DNA from: Agrobacterium cavarae | GTDB lineage: Bacteria > Pseudomonadota > Alphaproteobacteria > Rhizobiales > Rhizobiaceae | Assembly: GCF_004310285.1 (NCBI RefSeq) | Contig: NZ_SISF01000022.1 | Coordinates: forward strand, 62,001 to 126,000 | Reading direction: 5' to 3' | DNA: 64,000 nucleotides | Shown: positions 1-10,275 of the stretch, piece after piece | Position numbering within the stretch: the first letter of the stretch is position 1 | Layout of the letters: every line of letters begins with the position of its first letter | The notes under the pieces: generated by a model | Databases searched by the model: none | Seen by the model: only the letters and a program-made list of their open reading frames with translations | What the model was told of the DNA's origin: nothing | Made by a program: the position numbers and the translations under genes

Positions 1-30
1 GGTAAGAACACAGCCACCACGAACGACTAA
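1..30 (+). CDS. 3' end of an upstream gene, possibly cpaD (partial)
   Basis: Frame 1 is open from the window edge to a TAA at 28-30, giving only nine residues (ending ATTND), 34 nt before cpaE. In Tad clusters the gene before cpaE is usually cpaD, so this may be its tail. Nine residues cannot prove coding. Confidence 0.3.
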   Translation, partial: GKNTATTND

Positions 31-64
31 GACGCGCCTCCCAGCTTGAGCGACAGGATCTGAT

Positions 65-1354
65 ATGAACCCGGTGAACTACGATATTCGGCACAACAAC
101 GCAGATGTGCCAGTCGCCGAAGACACGCTCCGCCCAGGCGAGTTGGAGAGCGTTCGCCCTTTGCCACGCATCTCGATCCACGCCTTCTGTGAAAGCGAGG
201 CTATGCAGCGGACGATGGAGCGGCTGGCAGCCGACCGACGGATGAACAAGGTCAGCATGCGGGTGACCAATGGCGAGATCGAAGCGGCTGCGAGAACGTT
301 TTCATCCACGGCTACGCCTAATCTCGTCATTCTCGAAACCCATCGCGATCCATCGACGCTACTGAGCGATCTCGCACCTCTGGCAGAGGTGTGCGATCCA
401 TCGACGCGCGTCATCATCATCGGGCGTCACAACGATATCGCGCTCTACCGCGACCTGATGCGCAATGGTATTTCCGAGTATCTCGTTTCACCGATCAAAG
501 CGTCGGACCTTATGGCGTCGATCTCTGCAATCTTCGTCGATCCGGAGGCTGAGCCGCTTGGGCGGAGCATCGCCTTCATCGGCGCCAAGGGCGGTGTCGG
601 TTCTTCCACCATCGCGCATAATTGTGCCTTCGGAATATCGAGCCTGTTTTCCACCGAGACCATTCTTGCCGACCTGGATCTGCCCTTCGGGACGGTCAAT
701 ATCGACTTCGATCAGGACCCCGCACAGGGAATTGCCGAGGCAGTCTTCGCGCCGGATCGGCTCGACGAGGTTTTTCTCGATCGCCTGCTGACCAAATGTT
801 CTGAAAACCTGTCCATTCTGGCCGCGCCATCGCTTCTCGACCGTGCGTATGATTTCGATAGAGCGGCCTTCCAGCCACTTTTGGAGCTCCTGCAACGCAG
901 CGCGCCGGTTGCGGTGCTGGACGTTCCACATGTCTGGTCGGACTGGACGCAGGCCGTTCTGGCAGAGGTCGATGAGGTGGTCATCACGGCCGTTCCGGAC
1001 CTGGCAAATCTAAGAAACACCAAGAACCTTCTCGATGCATTGAAGAAGCTGCGACCGAACGACAAGGCGCCGCATCTGGTTCTGAACCAGGTGGGGATGG
1101 CGAAGCGTCCTGAGATCGATCCCACCGACTTCTTTGAGCCGCTGGAAATAGAGCCGCTTGCCATCATCCCCTTCGATGTTCAACTCTTCGGTGCTGCCTC
1201 TAACAGCGGGCGAATGATCAGTGAGATCGACGCCAAATCGCCGGTTGCGGAAACCTTCTCCCAGCTTTCGCACGTGCTCACGGGCCGATCGTCGGCCCGC
1301 AAAGCGAAACGACCGGGGCTCGGCAAGTTCATGGAAATCCTGAAACGCAAGTAA
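65..1354 (+). CDS. cpaE: Flp/Tad pilus assembly protein CpaE (MinD/ParA-like ATPase)
   Basis: A 429-aa cytoplasmic protein, called CtpF in Agrobacterium, thought to position or assist the Tad pilus machine. Residues about 35-155 resemble a degenerate receiver domain. A MinD/ParA-type NTPase follows, with the deviant Walker A KGGVGSS at about 175-181 and a switch-like ADLDLPFG further on. It has no membrane segment. cpaF follows at once (stop at 1354, cpaF ATG at 1397), so the genes are co-transcribed. The length is usual for the family and assignment is firm from motif and context. Confidence 0.93.
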   Translation: MNPVNYDIRHNNADVPVAEDTLRPGELESVRPLPRISIHAFCESEAMQRTMERLAADRRMNKVSMRVTNGEIEAAARTFSSTATPNLVILETHRDPSTLLSDLAPLAEVCDPSTRVIIIGRHNDIALYRDLMRNGISEYLVSPIKASDLMASISAIFVDPEAEPLGRSIAFIGAKGGVGSSTIAHNCAFGISSLFSTETILADLDLPFGTVNIDFDQDPAQGIAEAVFAPDRLDEVFLDRLLTKCSENLSILAAPSLLDRAYDFDRAAFQPLLELLQRSAPVAVLDVPHVWSDWTQAVLAEVDEVVITAVPDLANLRNTKNLLDALKKLRPNDKAPHLVLNQVGMAKRPEIDPTDFFEPLEIEPLAIIPFDVQLFGAASNSGRMISEIDAKSPVAETFSQLSHVLTGRSSARKAKRPGLGKFMEILKRK

Positions 1355-1396
1355 AACGTGGATTGGTCCACGAGACGACAGACCGGAAGACAAGAG

Positions 1397-2887
1397 ATGT
1401 TTGGAAAACGTGGCGGCGAAGGCTTCGGGCGAAGCGCAAACAGTGGACGGCCTGCTTTGCCGGCTGCCCATCCGGCTGTCATGACTGCGCCGCCCGTGAT
1501 GGACGAACCCCGCCCGTCCCAATCTATCGTGATGCAGCCACCTGCACCTAAACCCTCTGCGGTTCAAAAGGACACAGGCAGCCAGGCCCGCAAGCGTGCG
1601 CGCACCGAGGACTATTATCAGACGAAGGCTCAGGTCTTCTCCGCCTTGATCGACACCATTGATCTGTCACAGCTTTCAAAGCTTGACGGGGAGAGCGCGC
1701 GCGAAGAAATCCGCGATATCGTCAACGATATTATTACGATCAAAAACTTCGCGATGTCGATCTCCGAGCAGGAAGAACTGCTGGAAGATATCTGCAACGA
1801 TGTTCTGGGTTACGGTCCGCTGGAGCCGCTTCTGGCGCGTGACGACATCGCAGATATCATGGTCAATGGTGCCGGGCAGACCTTCATCGAAGTCAACGGC
1901 AAGACGATCGAATCCGATATCCGCTTCCGCGACAATGCCCAGCTGCTTTCGATCTGCCAACGCATCGTCAGTCAGGTTGGCCGCCGCGTCGATGAATCAA
2001 GCCCAATATGCGATGCGCGCCTCCCGGATGGCTCGCGCGTCAACGTGATCGCGCCGCCACTCTCTATCGATGGGCCGGCGCTGACGATCCGTAAGTTCAA
2101 GAAGGACAAGCTGACGCTTGACCAGTTGGTGCGCTTCGGCGCGATCACGCCGGAGGGCGCTGTCCTTCTGCAGATCATCGGTCGCGTCCGCTGCAATGTC
2201 GTCATCTCCGGCGGCACAGGCTCAGGTAAGACGACCCTTCTCAACTGCCTGACGAGCTACATCGACCGCGATGAACGCGTGATCACCTGCGAGGACACCG
2301 CCGAGCTTCAGCTTCAGCAGCCGCACGTCGTGCGCCTTGAAACCCGCCCGCCGAATATCGAAGGCGAAGGCGAGATCACCATGCGTGACCTGATCAAGAA
2401 CTGCCTGCGTATGCGGCCTGAACGTATCATCGTCGGCGAAGTCCGTGGACCGGAGGTCTTCGACCTTCTGCAGGCCATGAATACCGGTCACGACGGCTCG
2501 ATGGGTACCATCCATGCCAATACGCCCCGCGAGTGCCTGAGCCGTATGGAATCGATGATTGCCATGGGCGGCTATACGCTACCGGCAAAAACCGTTCGTG
2601 AAATCATCGCTTCTTCCGTTGATGTCATCATCCAGGCCGCGCGTCTTCGCGACGGCTCCAGACGCATTACCCAAGTGACGGAAGTCGTCGGCATGGAAGG
2701 TGATGTGATCATCACCCAGGACCTCTTCAAATATGAGATCGAGGGGGAGGACTCCAACGGACGCTTGATCGGACGGCATGTTTCCAGCGGAATCACCAAG
2801 CCGCACTTCCACGATCGGGTTCGCTATTTCAACGAGGAACAGCGTCTTGCTGCTGCCTTGGAGGCGATGGAGCGCAATAGCCAATGA
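1397..2887 (+). CDS. cpaF: Tad pilus secretion ATPase CpaF/TadA
   Basis: Hexameric type II/IV secretion ATPase that powers Flp pilus extension and retraction. Walker [10 protein letters not shown] lies at about residues 272-280, followed by the CEDTAELQL Asp-box region, [14 protein letters not shown] (Walker B region) and the [11 protein letters not shown] His-box. The first 80 residues are a Pro/Ala-rich linker. An in-frame GTG at 1358 would add 13 residues, but the ATG at 1397 follows a purine-rich GGAAGACAAGAG and starts with MFGKRG, so it is preferred. The end overlaps the tadB start by 4 bases (ATGA), showing translational coupling. Confidence 0.95.
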   Translation: MFGKRGGEGFGRSANSGRPALPAAHPAVMTAPPVMDEPRPSQSIVMQPPAPKPSAVQKDTGSQARKRARTEDYYQTKAQVFSALIDTIDLSQLSKLDGESAREEIRDIVNDIITIKNFAMSISEQEELLEDICNDVLGYGPLEPLLARDDIADIMVNGAGQTFIEVNGKTIESDIRFRDNAQLLSICQRIVSQVGRRVDESSPICDARLPDGSRVNVIAPPLSIDGPALTIRKFKKDKLTLDQLVRFGAITPEGAVLLQIIGRVRCNVVISGGTGSGKTTLLNCLTSYIDRDERVITCEDTAELQLQQPHVVRLETRPPNIEGEGEITMRDLIKNCLRMRPERIIVGEVRGPEVFDLLQAMNTGHDGSMGTIHANTPRECLSRMESMIAMGGYTLPAKTVREIIASSVDVIIQAARLRDGSRRITQVTEVVGMEGDVIITQDLFKYEIEGEDSNGRLIGRHVSSGITKPHFHDRVRYFNEEQRLAAALEAMERNSQ

Positions 2888-3888
2888 CCATGACAATGCT
2901 GCTTCTCATCGTTCTCGTCGCCATTTCTGCTGGCTCGCTCGCCTATGTTTTCCTTTTTCCGCAGATCGAGACGGAGAAAAAAACTGCGACCCGCGTCAAC
3001 CGCGTGAAGGCGGCCGAAACAGACCGCATCAACATGAAAGCCGCGCGCGATCGCCTTCAGGAAACCACCAAGCGTCGCAAGTCGACGCAGGACATGCTGA
3101 AGGAGCTGGAAAAAAAACAGAGCGAGAAGGCCAAAAAACGCAACACTGCAAGCGTGAAGAGCCTCATTCTCCAGGCCAATCTGTCGATCTCGCCCTCCAG
3201 ACTCTATCTCATCAGCGCCGGTCTTTCTGTTTTCGCCGCACTGGTTGCTCTTCTTTACGACATGCCGCTTCTCGTGGCGCTCGGCATCGGCTTTATTGGC
3301 ATCCTCGGTGCCCCGCGTTGGGTTTTACGATTTCTTGTGAAACGTCGTCAGACCAAGTTTCTCGAGGAGTTTCCGAATGCCCTCGACGTGATGTGCCGCT
3401 CGATCCGATCCGGCCTTCCACTCAACGAAGCGGTACGGCTCATCGCCTCCGACGGTCAGGAGCCAGTGAAGACGGAGTTCAGACGCGTCGTCGATTCCCA
3501 GCAGGTCGGCATGTCGCTACCCGAAGCCATCGAGCGCATGACGCTGACAATGCCTCTGCCTGAGGTGAGTTTCTTCGGAATCGTCATTGCAATGCAGGCA
3601 CAGGCCGGCGGCAATCTGTCCGAAACGCTCGGCAACCTTTCAAAGGTGCTGCGCGATCGGCGCAAGATGAAAGCCAAGGTCAGCGCGTTGTCGATGGAGG
3701 CGAAGGCCTCCGCCGTGATCATCGGAGCCCTGCCCTTCATCGTAGCGTTCCTGGTCTATCTTACCTCCCCAGACTATCTGATGGTGCTGTTTACCGACCA
3801 GCGAGGGCACCTCATTCTTGGCTGCTCTGCGGTGTGGATGTCGATCGGCATCATCATCATGCGCAACATGATCAACTTCGAGATTTGA
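2884..3888 (+). CDS. tadB: Tad pilus inner-membrane platform protein TadB
   Basis: A 334-aa type II secretion F-domain protein forming, with TadC, the inner-membrane platform for CpaF. It has an N-terminal membrane helix (about 5-22), a basic coiled linker (30-95), two helices at about 105-155, the cytoplasmic T2SSF domain (about 165-290, with EEFPNALDVMCRSIRSGLPL) and two C-terminal helices. The start ATG overlaps the cpaF stop. A second in-frame ATG two codons on is equally possible. Confidence 0.93.
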   Translation: MTMTMLLLIVLVAISAGSLAYVFLFPQIETEKKTATRVNRVKAAETDRINMKAARDRLQETTKRRKSTQDMLKELEKKQSEKAKKRNTASVKSLILQANLSISPSRLYLISAGLSVFAALVALLYDMPLLVALGIGFIGILGAPRWVLRFLVKRRQTKFLEEFPNALDVMCRSIRSGLPLNEAVRLIASDGQEPVKTEFRRVVDSQQVGMSLPEAIERMTLTMPLPEVSFFGIVIAMQAQAGGNLSETLGNLSKVLRDRRKMKAKVSALSMEAKASAVIIGALPFIVAFLVYLTSPDYLMVLFTDQRGHLILGCSAVWMSIGIIIMRNMINFEI

Positions 3889-3897
3889 GGCCGTTCC

Positions 3898-4884
3898 ATG
3901 TTTGATCATATCATGTCCAGCCTTCTCAACCTGCACTTGATCATCGGTGCTCTTGTTGCCTTTGCAGCTTTCTCCACCGTCTATACATTGGCTATGCCCT
4001 ATCTGAACCGCGCGGACCTCAACCGACGGACGAAAGCGGTATCGACGGAACGCGAGCGCATTCGCGTGCGCGAACGTGAGCGGACGGATGGTGGGAACAA
4101 GGCCGGCAAAGCAAGCCTCCGAGCCACGCAGAGTAAATCCGCCACGAAGATCGTGGAGCGCTTCAACCTGCGTGAGGCGCTGGTGGATGCCAATACGATG
4201 AACAAGCTGAAGGCGGCAGGTTTTCGCTCTCAGAACGCGCTGAATACGTTTCTGGCGGCACGCTTCATTCTGCCCTTCATCTTTCTGACCCTCGCAGCGT
4301 TCTGGGTCTACGGCCTGAACAACCTTGCCAGTTACAGCTTTTTTGTCCGTCTCATGGCTGTCCTGTTGTTCGGCTATCTCGGATTTTACGCGCCGAATAT
4401 CTATATCTCGAACCGCATCACCAAGCGCCAGAAATCCATCAAGCGGAGCTGGCCGGATGCGCTGGACCTGATGCTCATCTGCGTCGAATCCGGAACCACC
4501 ATGGAAATTGCCATGCGCCGAGTGGCAGATGAAATGACGGAGCAGTCTCCAGAGCTTGCGGAAGAAATGGTGCTGACCGTGGCAGAGTTGTCCTTTCTAC
4601 AGGATCGCCGTGTCGCGCTGGAGAATCTTGGATTGCGCACCCAGTTGGACGGCGTGAAGAACGTCGTTCAGGCGCTCATCCAGGCGGAACGCTACGGTAC
4701 GCCGCTCTCCCAGGCTTTGCGTGTTCTGGCGCAGGAGGGTCGTGACGAGCGCATGAACGAGGCCGAGAAGAAGGCAGCCGCCTTGCCGCCCAAGCTCACC
4801 GTGCCGATGATCCTGTTTTTCCTGCCTGTGCTGGTTGCGGTGATTCTCGGCCCCGCCGGTATCCGCGTTGCCGACTCGTTCTGA
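3898..4884 (+). CDS. tadC: Tad pilus inner-membrane platform protein TadC
   Basis: A 328-aa paralogue of TadB with the same architecture: N-terminal helix, basic region (about 40-75), two membrane helices (about 110-165), T2SSF domain (about 185-300, with SWPDALDLMLICVESG) and a C-terminal helix ending PAGIRVADSF. It starts nine bases after the tadB stop and ends the rightward Tad run. The next Tad gene, tadD, is convergent. Confidence 0.93.
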   Translation: MFDHIMSSLLNLHLIIGALVAFAAFSTVYTLAMPYLNRADLNRRTKAVSTERERIRVRERERTDGGNKAGKASLRATQSKSATKIVERFNLREALVDANTMNKLKAAGFRSQNALNTFLAARFILPFIFLTLAAFWVYGLNNLASYSFFVRLMAVLLFGYLGFYAPNIYISNRITKRQKSIKRSWPDALDLMLICVESGTTMEIAMRRVADEMTEQSPELAEEMVLTVAELSFLQDRRVALENLGLRTQLDGVKNVVQALIQAERYGTPLSQALRVLAQEGRDERMNEAEKKAAALPPKLTVPMILFFLPVLVAVILGPAGIRVADSF

Positions 4885-4992
4885 TGACGTTGCCGACAGC
4901 GCCAGCCGTGCCGTTCCAGACCGATGATGATGGGTCGCAATGCTGCGGCACACGGCTCCGCCGTCGCTGAGGGGATCTACAAGAAGAAGTGC

Positions 4993-5820
4993 TTAACGGA
5001 CGTCCGTCTTCTTGTTCTTGTCGGAAAGCTGCGACCACGCATTTTGCTGAGACAGCATGCCGCGCAGATAGGTAAGGTTGGCCTGCGCCTGCTGAGGAGA
5101 GAGCTCCTGCGTGGCGATCTTCTGCGCTTCCTCAAAACGTCCCTGAAGGCCTACGACCAGCGCCAGATTCTGGCGAATACGGCTATCGGCACCGGGCTGC
5201 CCGGCGGCACTGCGCAGATAGGTCTCTGCGGTGCGCGGATCGTTTTGCAGAACGTAGGACATTCCAAGATTTGAGAGGATGCTCGGATCGTTGGGTTTCA
5301 GGTCAAGCGCCTGACGATACTTCGTCCGGGCTTCGTTCGAACGGCCCAACTGATCGAGAACCGCACCTTCCGCGGAATAGAGGCGCCAATCCGGTCTATC
5401 GGGGGTTTGCGCGCGCTGGATGGTGTTGAGCGCCTGTTCCAGCTGGCCAGCGGCAGCCTGGGACTTGCCGTAGGCCGCCAGAACCTCACGGTCTGCTGGA
5501 TACGCGATCGCCACTTGCTGCATGACGGCAAGCGCCTGTGCGTTCTTACCCGTCATCATCAAGATGTTGGCGTAGTTGAGCCCGGTGTTGCGATCCTTGG
5601 GATTGCGGGCATAGGATGCGCCAACCGAGGCTTCCGCCTGGCGCAATTGATCCATGTTCATCTGATCATAGGAATGCGAGACGGCAGGAGAAATCGATCC
5701 CGTCGACATGCGGTCCGGACGGTTCGTGGAGCAGGCCGCAAGGCTAAGCGCCAGAACAGCGGCACAGGCACCCCGAAGGAGGATGCGCTTGTTGGCATGA
5801 TGTGAGGAAATCGCAATCAT
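4993..5820 (-). CDS. tadD: TPR lipoprotein TadD of the Tad pilus cluster
   Basis: A 275-aa protein with a lipoprotein signal: basic N-terminus, hydrophobic stretch and a lipobox (LSLAAC) near residues 26-31. Most of the rest is tetratricopeptide repeats (ALAVMQQVAIAYPADREVLAAYGKSQAAAG and similar units up to about residue 245). In Tad systems TadD is an outer-membrane pilotin-like assembly factor. It faces tadC tail to tail across 108 bp, so it has its own promoter in the 132-bp gap before the aminopeptidase gene. Confidence 0.85.
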   Translation of the reverse strand: MIAISSHHANKRILLRGACAAVLALSLAACSTNRPDRMSTGSISPAVSHSYDQMNMDQLRQAEASVGASYARNPKDRNTGLNYANILMMTGKNAQALAVMQQVAIAYPADREVLAAYGKSQAAAGQLEQALNTIQRAQTPDRPDWRLYSAEGAVLDQLGRSNEARTKYRQALDLKPNDPSILSNLGMSYVLQNDPRTAETYLRSAAGQPGADSRIRQNLALVVGLQGRFEEAQKIATQELSPQQAQANLTYLRGMLSQQNAWSQLSDKNKKTDVR

Positions 5821-5895
5821 GATATCGCCCCGGCCCTGTGATCGGATATTTCATCGAAGCAGCGTGCACCACGCAACTTTCGCTCCAGCAATAAT

Positions 5896-5911
5896 CTGTT
5901 AACCCTAACAG
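5896..5911. promoter_or_regulatory. Palindrome between tadD and the aminopeptidase gene
   Basis: CTGTTA-accc-TAACAG is a perfect 6-bp inverted repeat in the divergent gap 5821-5952 where both promoters must lie. No regulator can be assigned; it does not fit the spacing of a CtrA box. Confidence 0.25.
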
Positions 5912-5952
5912 AGTGTTAATTTGCTCGCCTCAGCCGTTTACGAAAGCAGACA

Positions 5953-7350
5953 ATGGTCCCTTATCAATTCATCGAGCGCGCCACTCCCTTCAGTTCGAAA
6001 CCTGGGGAAACACTTCCCGTTTTTGCGGTTACGCCCGCCCATATCGATCAAGGTGCCATTGATCCCATCGCTCTCGACTGGGCGAAGAAGGCAGGCTTTA
6101 AAGCAGAAGCGGGTGCCATCCTGTTGATTCCTTCTGCGGAAGGCGCTCTGGGCGGCGCGTTGCTTGGGCTCGGGACCAACCCTTCGGAGCTTCCTTTCAT
6201 CGCCGGAAAACTGGCGCGCGAGCTTCCCGAAGGCGACTGGCATATCGAGACGGCACCGCTCACCGTCAATCGACTGGCGCTCGGCTTTGGTCTCGGCGCC
6301 TATCGCTTCGATAAGTATCGCGCCGCCAAAAGCATAGGCCCGAAACTTCTCATTCCCCGCGATGCCGAAGATGCGGAGATCAAGCGCGTGCTGGCCGGTG
6401 TCTTCCTGGCGCGCGATCTGATCAACGTTCCTACCAATGACATGGGGCCGGACGAACTCGAGATCGCTTTTCGCAGTCTGGCCGCCCACTACAAGGCGCA
6501 GGTTTCCGTCATCACCGGCGACGATCTCTTGAAGGAGAACTTTCCTCTTGTGCATGCGGTTGGCCGCGCCAGTGCCAGCGCGCCGCGCCTGCTGGAAATG
6601 TCATGGGGCAAGAAAGGTCATCCGCGCCTGACGCTCGTCGGCAAGGGTGTTTGCTTCGACACAGGCGGGCTCGATATCAAACCCTCCTCCTCCATGGCCC
6701 TGATGAAGAAGGATATGGGCGGTGCGGCTAACGTGCTTGGTCTCGCGCTGATGATCATGGATGCACGCCTGCCCATCGATCTTCGCGTCCTCGTTCCGGC
6801 GGTTGAAAACTCCATCTCCGCCAATGCCTTCCGCCCTGGCGACATTTACAAGAGCCGCAAGGGTCTGACCGTCCAGATCGACAATACCGATGCCGAGGGT
6901 CGACTGATTCTCGCCGATGCGCTGGCCTATGCCGACGAGGACGCGCCCGACCTGATGATCGACATGGCGACACTGACGGGGGCTGCGCGCGTCGCCCTCG
7001 GACCTGACGTCCCGCCCTTCTACACGGATGATGAAGACCTTGCGCACAGCATCGCAGAGGCCAGCATGGATACTGACGATCCGCTGTGGCGGCTACCGCT
7101 TCATATGGGTTACGATAAGGACATTCGCTCCCGCGCCGCCGACCTTACAAATGCGCCGTCCGGCGGCATGGCCGGATCGATCACCGCGGCACTCTTCCTC
7201 AAGCGCTTCGTCACTTCCACGAAGAAATGGGTGCATTTCGACATTTACGGATGGTCGCTCAGCGAGCGTCCGCACACTTCGGTGGGTGGCGAAGCACAAG
7301 CGATCCGCGCTCTGTTCCACTACATCTCCCGCAGCTTTGCGAAGAAATAA
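5953..7350 (+). CDS. M17 leucyl aminopeptidase family protein
   Basis: A 465-aa cytosolic metallopeptidase that removes N-terminal residues from peptides. The C-terminal catalytic domain (about 150-460) carries the family signature NTDAEGRLILADAL and the metal ligands in GKGVCFDTGGLDIK and KKDMGG. The N-terminal domain is the more divergent regulatory part typical of alphaproteobacterial PepA/B-like enzymes. It is transcribed divergently from tadD and seems monocistronic, since the next gene is convergent. Confidence 0.9.
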   Translation: MVPYQFIERATPFSSKPGETLPVFAVTPAHIDQGAIDPIALDWAKKAGFKAEAGAILLIPSAEGALGGALLGLGTNPSELPFIAGKLARELPEGDWHIETAPLTVNRLALGFGLGAYRFDKYRAAKSIGPKLLIPRDAEDAEIKRVLAGVFLARDLINVPTNDMGPDELEIAFRSLAAHYKAQVSVITGDDLLKENFPLVHAVGRASASAPRLLEMSWGKKGHPRLTLVGKGVCFDTGGLDIKPSSSMALMKKDMGGAANVLGLALMIMDARLPIDLRVLVPAVENSISANAFRPGDIYKSRKGLTVQIDNTDAEGRLILADALAYADEDAPDLMIDMATLTGAARVALGPDVPPFYTDDEDLAHSIAEASMDTDDPLWRLPLHMGYDKDIRSRAADLTNAPSGGMAGSITAALFLKRFVTSTKKWVHFDIYGWSLSERPHTSVGGEAQAIRALFHYISRSFAKK

Positions 7351-7362
7351 GCGGACGCATTT

Positions 7363-7390
7363 TCATCCTCGCCGCTCAAGGCGAGGATGA
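7363..7390. terminator. Hairpin between the aminopeptidase gene and pncB
   Basis: TCATCCTCGCC and GGCGAGGATGA form an 11-bp perfect stem around a 6-nt loop between two convergent stop codons. There is no long T tract, so it may be an mRNA-end stabiliser or a bidirectional barrier rather than a classic intrinsic terminator. A related TCATCCTCG arm occurs near 20755. Confidence 0.45.
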
Positions 7391-7425
7391 CCGGGCCCGT
7401 GTGAGATTGCGGTTCTTGAAGACGC

Positions 7426-8730
7426 TTACACCAGGACCTTCTGGTCCTTACGGTCTTCCTGGCCGAAGAACTTCAGATAACGTTGCACCTCGTCTGCCTC
7501 GCCGGTCGCCTTTTGCGGATTGTCGGAAAGCTTGACCGCGGGGCGGCCATTGGCATCGCTCACCTTGCAGACGACCGAGATCGGCTTCAGGCCTTCGATG
7601 GTTTTCGGCGCACAACCGGCAAAATCATTGGTGAGGTTGGTGCCCCAGCCGAAGCTCATGCGCGCACGGCCTTCGAAATGCTTGTAGGTGTCGATAATAG
7701 CATCGACATCCAGTCCATCGGAGAAGATGAGAAGCTTCTTCTTCGGGTCGCGACCCATCTTCTTCCACCACTCGATGATTTTTTCACCGCCTTCGATCGG
7801 CGGCGCGCTATCCGGTCTGAAACCTGTCCAATCGGCCACCCATTCCGGCGCATTGCGCAGGAAGGCCGCCGTGCCGAAGGCATCCGGCAGGACGATCAAA
7901 AGATTGCCGCCATAGAGCCGATTCCAATCCTTCATCACCTGATAGGGTGCTGCGGCCAAGTCCTCGTCGTTCTGTGCCAGAGCGGCCACGACCATCGGCA
8001 GTTCATGCGCATTGGTGCCGACGGCTTCGAGATCGGAATCCATCGCCAGCAATACATTGCTCGTTCCGGTAAAGGCCGGGCCGATGCCTTCCTTCAGCGC
8101 TTCGACGCACCAGCGCTGCCACAGGAAGCTGTGGCGGCGGCGCGTGCCGAAATCGGAGATGCGCAGGCCAGGAAGTTCGCGCAACCGCTCCACCTTTGCC
8201 CACATCTTGGCCTTCGCACGGGCATAGAGCACGTCTAGGGTGAAATAGCCGAGCGAACGCATCGCGCTTCTCGAACGCAACTCATTGACGATGGCGAGCG
8301 CCGGTATTTCCCATAGCGTGGTATCCATCCAGCGGCCATGGAAATTCAGCTCGTACTGGCCGTCGCGCTTGAAGAGCTCATATTCGGGCAATTGATAGCT
8401 GGAGAGCCAGGAAAGAAACTCCGGCTCGAAAATCTGCGAGCGTCCGTAGAAGGTGTTACCGGCAAGCCAGATGCTTTCCTTCTTCGTCAGTCGAAGACTG
8501 CGCGCATGGTCGAGCTGCTCGCGCAGTTCGACCTCGTCGATTTCCTCTGCGAGCCGAACAGTCTTGGTCCGGTTGATCAGAGAGAAAGTCGCATTGACGT
8601 CCGGATAGAGCTTCCAGATCATCTGCAACATCAACAGCTTGTAGAAATCCGTGTCGATCAGGCTGCGGATAATGGGATCAAGCTTCCAGGTGTGGTTGTG
8701 AACACGGGTCGCTATGTCTGTCTTCGTCAT
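7426..8730 (-). CDS. pncB: Nicotinate phosphoribosyltransferase
   Basis: Converts nicotinate and PRPP, with ATP, to nicotinate mononucleotide in NAD salvage. The 434-aa form starting MTKTDIATR fits the family length; a longer in-frame start at 8796 would add 22 unrelated residues. Recognisable segments are [13 protein letters not shown] near the N-terminus, [18 protein letters not shown] and [10 protein letters not shown]. It ends facing the aminopeptidase gene. Confidence 0.94.
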   Translation of the reverse strand: MTKTDIATRVHNHTWKLDPIIRSLIDTDFYKLLMLQMIWKLYPDVNATFSLINRTKTVRLAEEIDEVELREQLDHARSLRLTKKESIWLAGNTFYGRSQIFEPEFLSWLSSYQLPEYELFKRDGQYELNFHGRWMDTTLWEIPALAIVNELRSRSAMRSLGYFTLDVLYARAKAKMWAKVERLRELPGLRISDFGTRRRHSFLWQRWCVEALKEGIGPAFTGTSNVLLAMDSDLEAVGTNAHELPMVVAALAQNDEDLAAAPYQVMKDWNRLYGGNLLIVLPDAFGTAAFLRNAPEWVADWTGFRPDSAPPIEGGEKIIEWWKKMGRDPKKKLLIFSDGLDVDAIIDTYKHFEGRARMSFGWGTNLTNDFAGCAPKTIEGLKPISVVCKVSDANGRPAVKLSDNPQKATGEADEVQRYLKFFGQEDRKDQKVLV

Positions 8731-8893
8731 TGCTGCTGCTATCCCCCGCGCCAGACCCTCGCATGAGGCAGGTCCGGCATCGCCGCGCATTTTCAAAGGT
8801 CATGAACCTTGTGGGTCAAAGACTTATCTGAAAAGCGCATGGCAAGTCCAGACCGGTTGACGCAGGTATGGTACGCGCGAAAGCCGAAGCAAC

Positions 8894-9274
8894 TTAGAAG
8901 TCGGTGGCGGGCGGGTTGATGCCGGGATACCAGTCCTTCGATGTCGGCACTCGGGTGCCGAAGAAAGACGTGCCTGAGGAGCCGGAGCAACGATAGCCTT
9001 GAACAGGCAGGCCATCGCTGCCGAAGAGATCGCGATAAGGGCCGTTCGGGTTGCTGGATTCAACCACAGTCGAATGGCAGCGATAGCGTTCCTGCGGCTG
9101 CAGCGTCTTCGGGTCCTTCACGCCAGGCAGATTGGCATAGGCGTCGGGGGCAGGGAGATAACCGTCCTTGTAGACGATCTGGGCCATGCCAGCCTGAGGC
9201 AGTGCCCAGGCGACAAGGCACAACGTCAGACCGGCAAGAGCACGTCTCAGGCTTCTCATCATGTCGCACCCCAA
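8894..9274 (-). CDS. Small secreted protein of unknown function
   Basis: A 126-aa protein with a clear Sec signal peptide (MRSLRRALAGLTLCLVAWALPQAGMA). The mature part of about 95 residues is rich in Gly, Pro, Tyr and Ser and has two cysteines that could pair (RYRCHSTV and GYRCSGSS). No known domain is recognised. An internal start at 9262 (MRSLRR) is also possible. It stands alone between pncB and the NlpC/P60 gene, both also leftward. Confidence 0.7.
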   Translation of the reverse strand: MGCDMMRSLRRALAGLTLCLVAWALPQAGMAQIVYKDGYLPAPDAYANLPGVKDPKTLQPQERYRCHSTVVESSNPNGPYRDLFGSDGLPVQGYRCSGSSGTSFFGTRVPTSKDWYPGINPPATDF

Positions 9275-9346
9275 TGCAAGATGACGTTTATATAAGCAGA
9301 GCCTGCGTGATCCGCAGGATGCCTTTCAAAACGTTTTCGTGAGCAA

Positions 9347-10204
9347 TCACGGACGGCGATAGGCTGTCGGCCTATCATAGAGCCAGCCAATCCGCTCAAT
9401 GGCCTCGTCCAGATTTTCGCGTGCGACATTCATCGTATGGCCGTTGGCGTGCAGCAGCGTTTTCTCGTCCTCCATGATGCCCACATGGCCTTTCCAGAAG
9501 ACAAGGTCGCCGCGGCGCAAGGCGTCGCGCTCGATTTCGGTTCCGAGAGACTTCACCTGCATATCCGTATCGCGCAGCGCAAATTTGCCGGTCATGGCCA
9601 TCGACAACTGAACGAGGCCGGAGCAATCGATGCCGAAGCCGGAGCGGCCGCCCCAGAGATAGGGTGTTTCCAGAAAGCGCAGCGCGACCGCGACGTAGTC
9701 GCTCGAAATCTGCTGGTCGACGGGCAGACAATGGGAGGCAATCACCCCCTCGCCTTTTGCCGTCATCAGGTATCGCGTTCCGCGCGTCTCCTCCTCGCCG
9801 ACGAATGTCAGGCGGCTGCCCATGGAAAGGGCTGCAACCGGTGGCTTTCTAAGTTCAGCAGCAGGATAGAGAAAGGTGCGGGGAGCGATGACGATATGGG
9901 TTGTCGCCTCCACAGCGCCCACCGCAGCATCTGGAACGTAACCGACATAACCATCAACCTCAGCCTGCACAAAGGCCCAACCGTCGGCACTATCGAAGAC
10001 GCGGATCGGCTCGCCGAGCAGCAGTTCGGTATCGATGCCAGAGGCAATGTCCGGCTTCGGGCGAAGTCCGATAACGGGAAGGGCGACCTGGGCGGGTTCG
10101 CCAGTGATGAAACGCTGTGCCTCGACCCTGCCTTTAAGTTTCGCATCTGCGATATCGGCGCGGAAGACGTTCAGTCGGCGGTCAAGCGCTTCGGCAGATG
10201 TCAT
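9347..10204 (-). CDS. NlpC/P60 family peptidoglycan hydrolase with SH3-like domain
   Basis: A 285-aa predicted gamma-D-Glu-diaminopimelate endopeptidase. A bacterial SH3-like region (about 60-125, SADGWAFVQAEVDGYVGYV) precedes the C-terminal NlpC/P60 domain. The nucleophile Cys is in GIDCSGLVQLSM and the partner His in FWKGHVGIM. No signal peptide is evident, as in dipeptidyl-peptidase VI-like enzymes that recycle murein peptides in the cytoplasm; the site of action is uncertain. Confidence 0.85.
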   Translation of the reverse strand: MTSAEALDRRLNVFRADIADAKLKGRVEAQRFITGEPAQVALPVIGLRPKPDIASGIDTELLLGEPIRVFDSADGWAFVQAEVDGYVGYVPDAAVGAVEATTHIVIAPRTFLYPAAELRKPPVAALSMGSRLTFVGEEETRGTRYLMTAKGEGVIASHCLPVDQQISSDYVAVALRFLETPYLWGGRSGFGIDCSGLVQLSMAMTGKFALRDTDMQVKSLGTEIERDALRRGDLVFWKGHVGIMEDEKTLLHANGHTMNVARENLDEAIERIGWLYDRPTAYRRP

Positions 10205-10275
10205 GGTCGTTCGGTCCTGGTTTTCGAAAGGTTTATCTGACGTTCATCGAACGGCAATGCGGCAACTTTCGAGCA

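Noticed and set aside
5896-5919. CtrA binding site upstream of the aminopeptidase gene
   Set aside because: TTAA elements are present but spacing is not 7 bp; recorded only as a palindrome.
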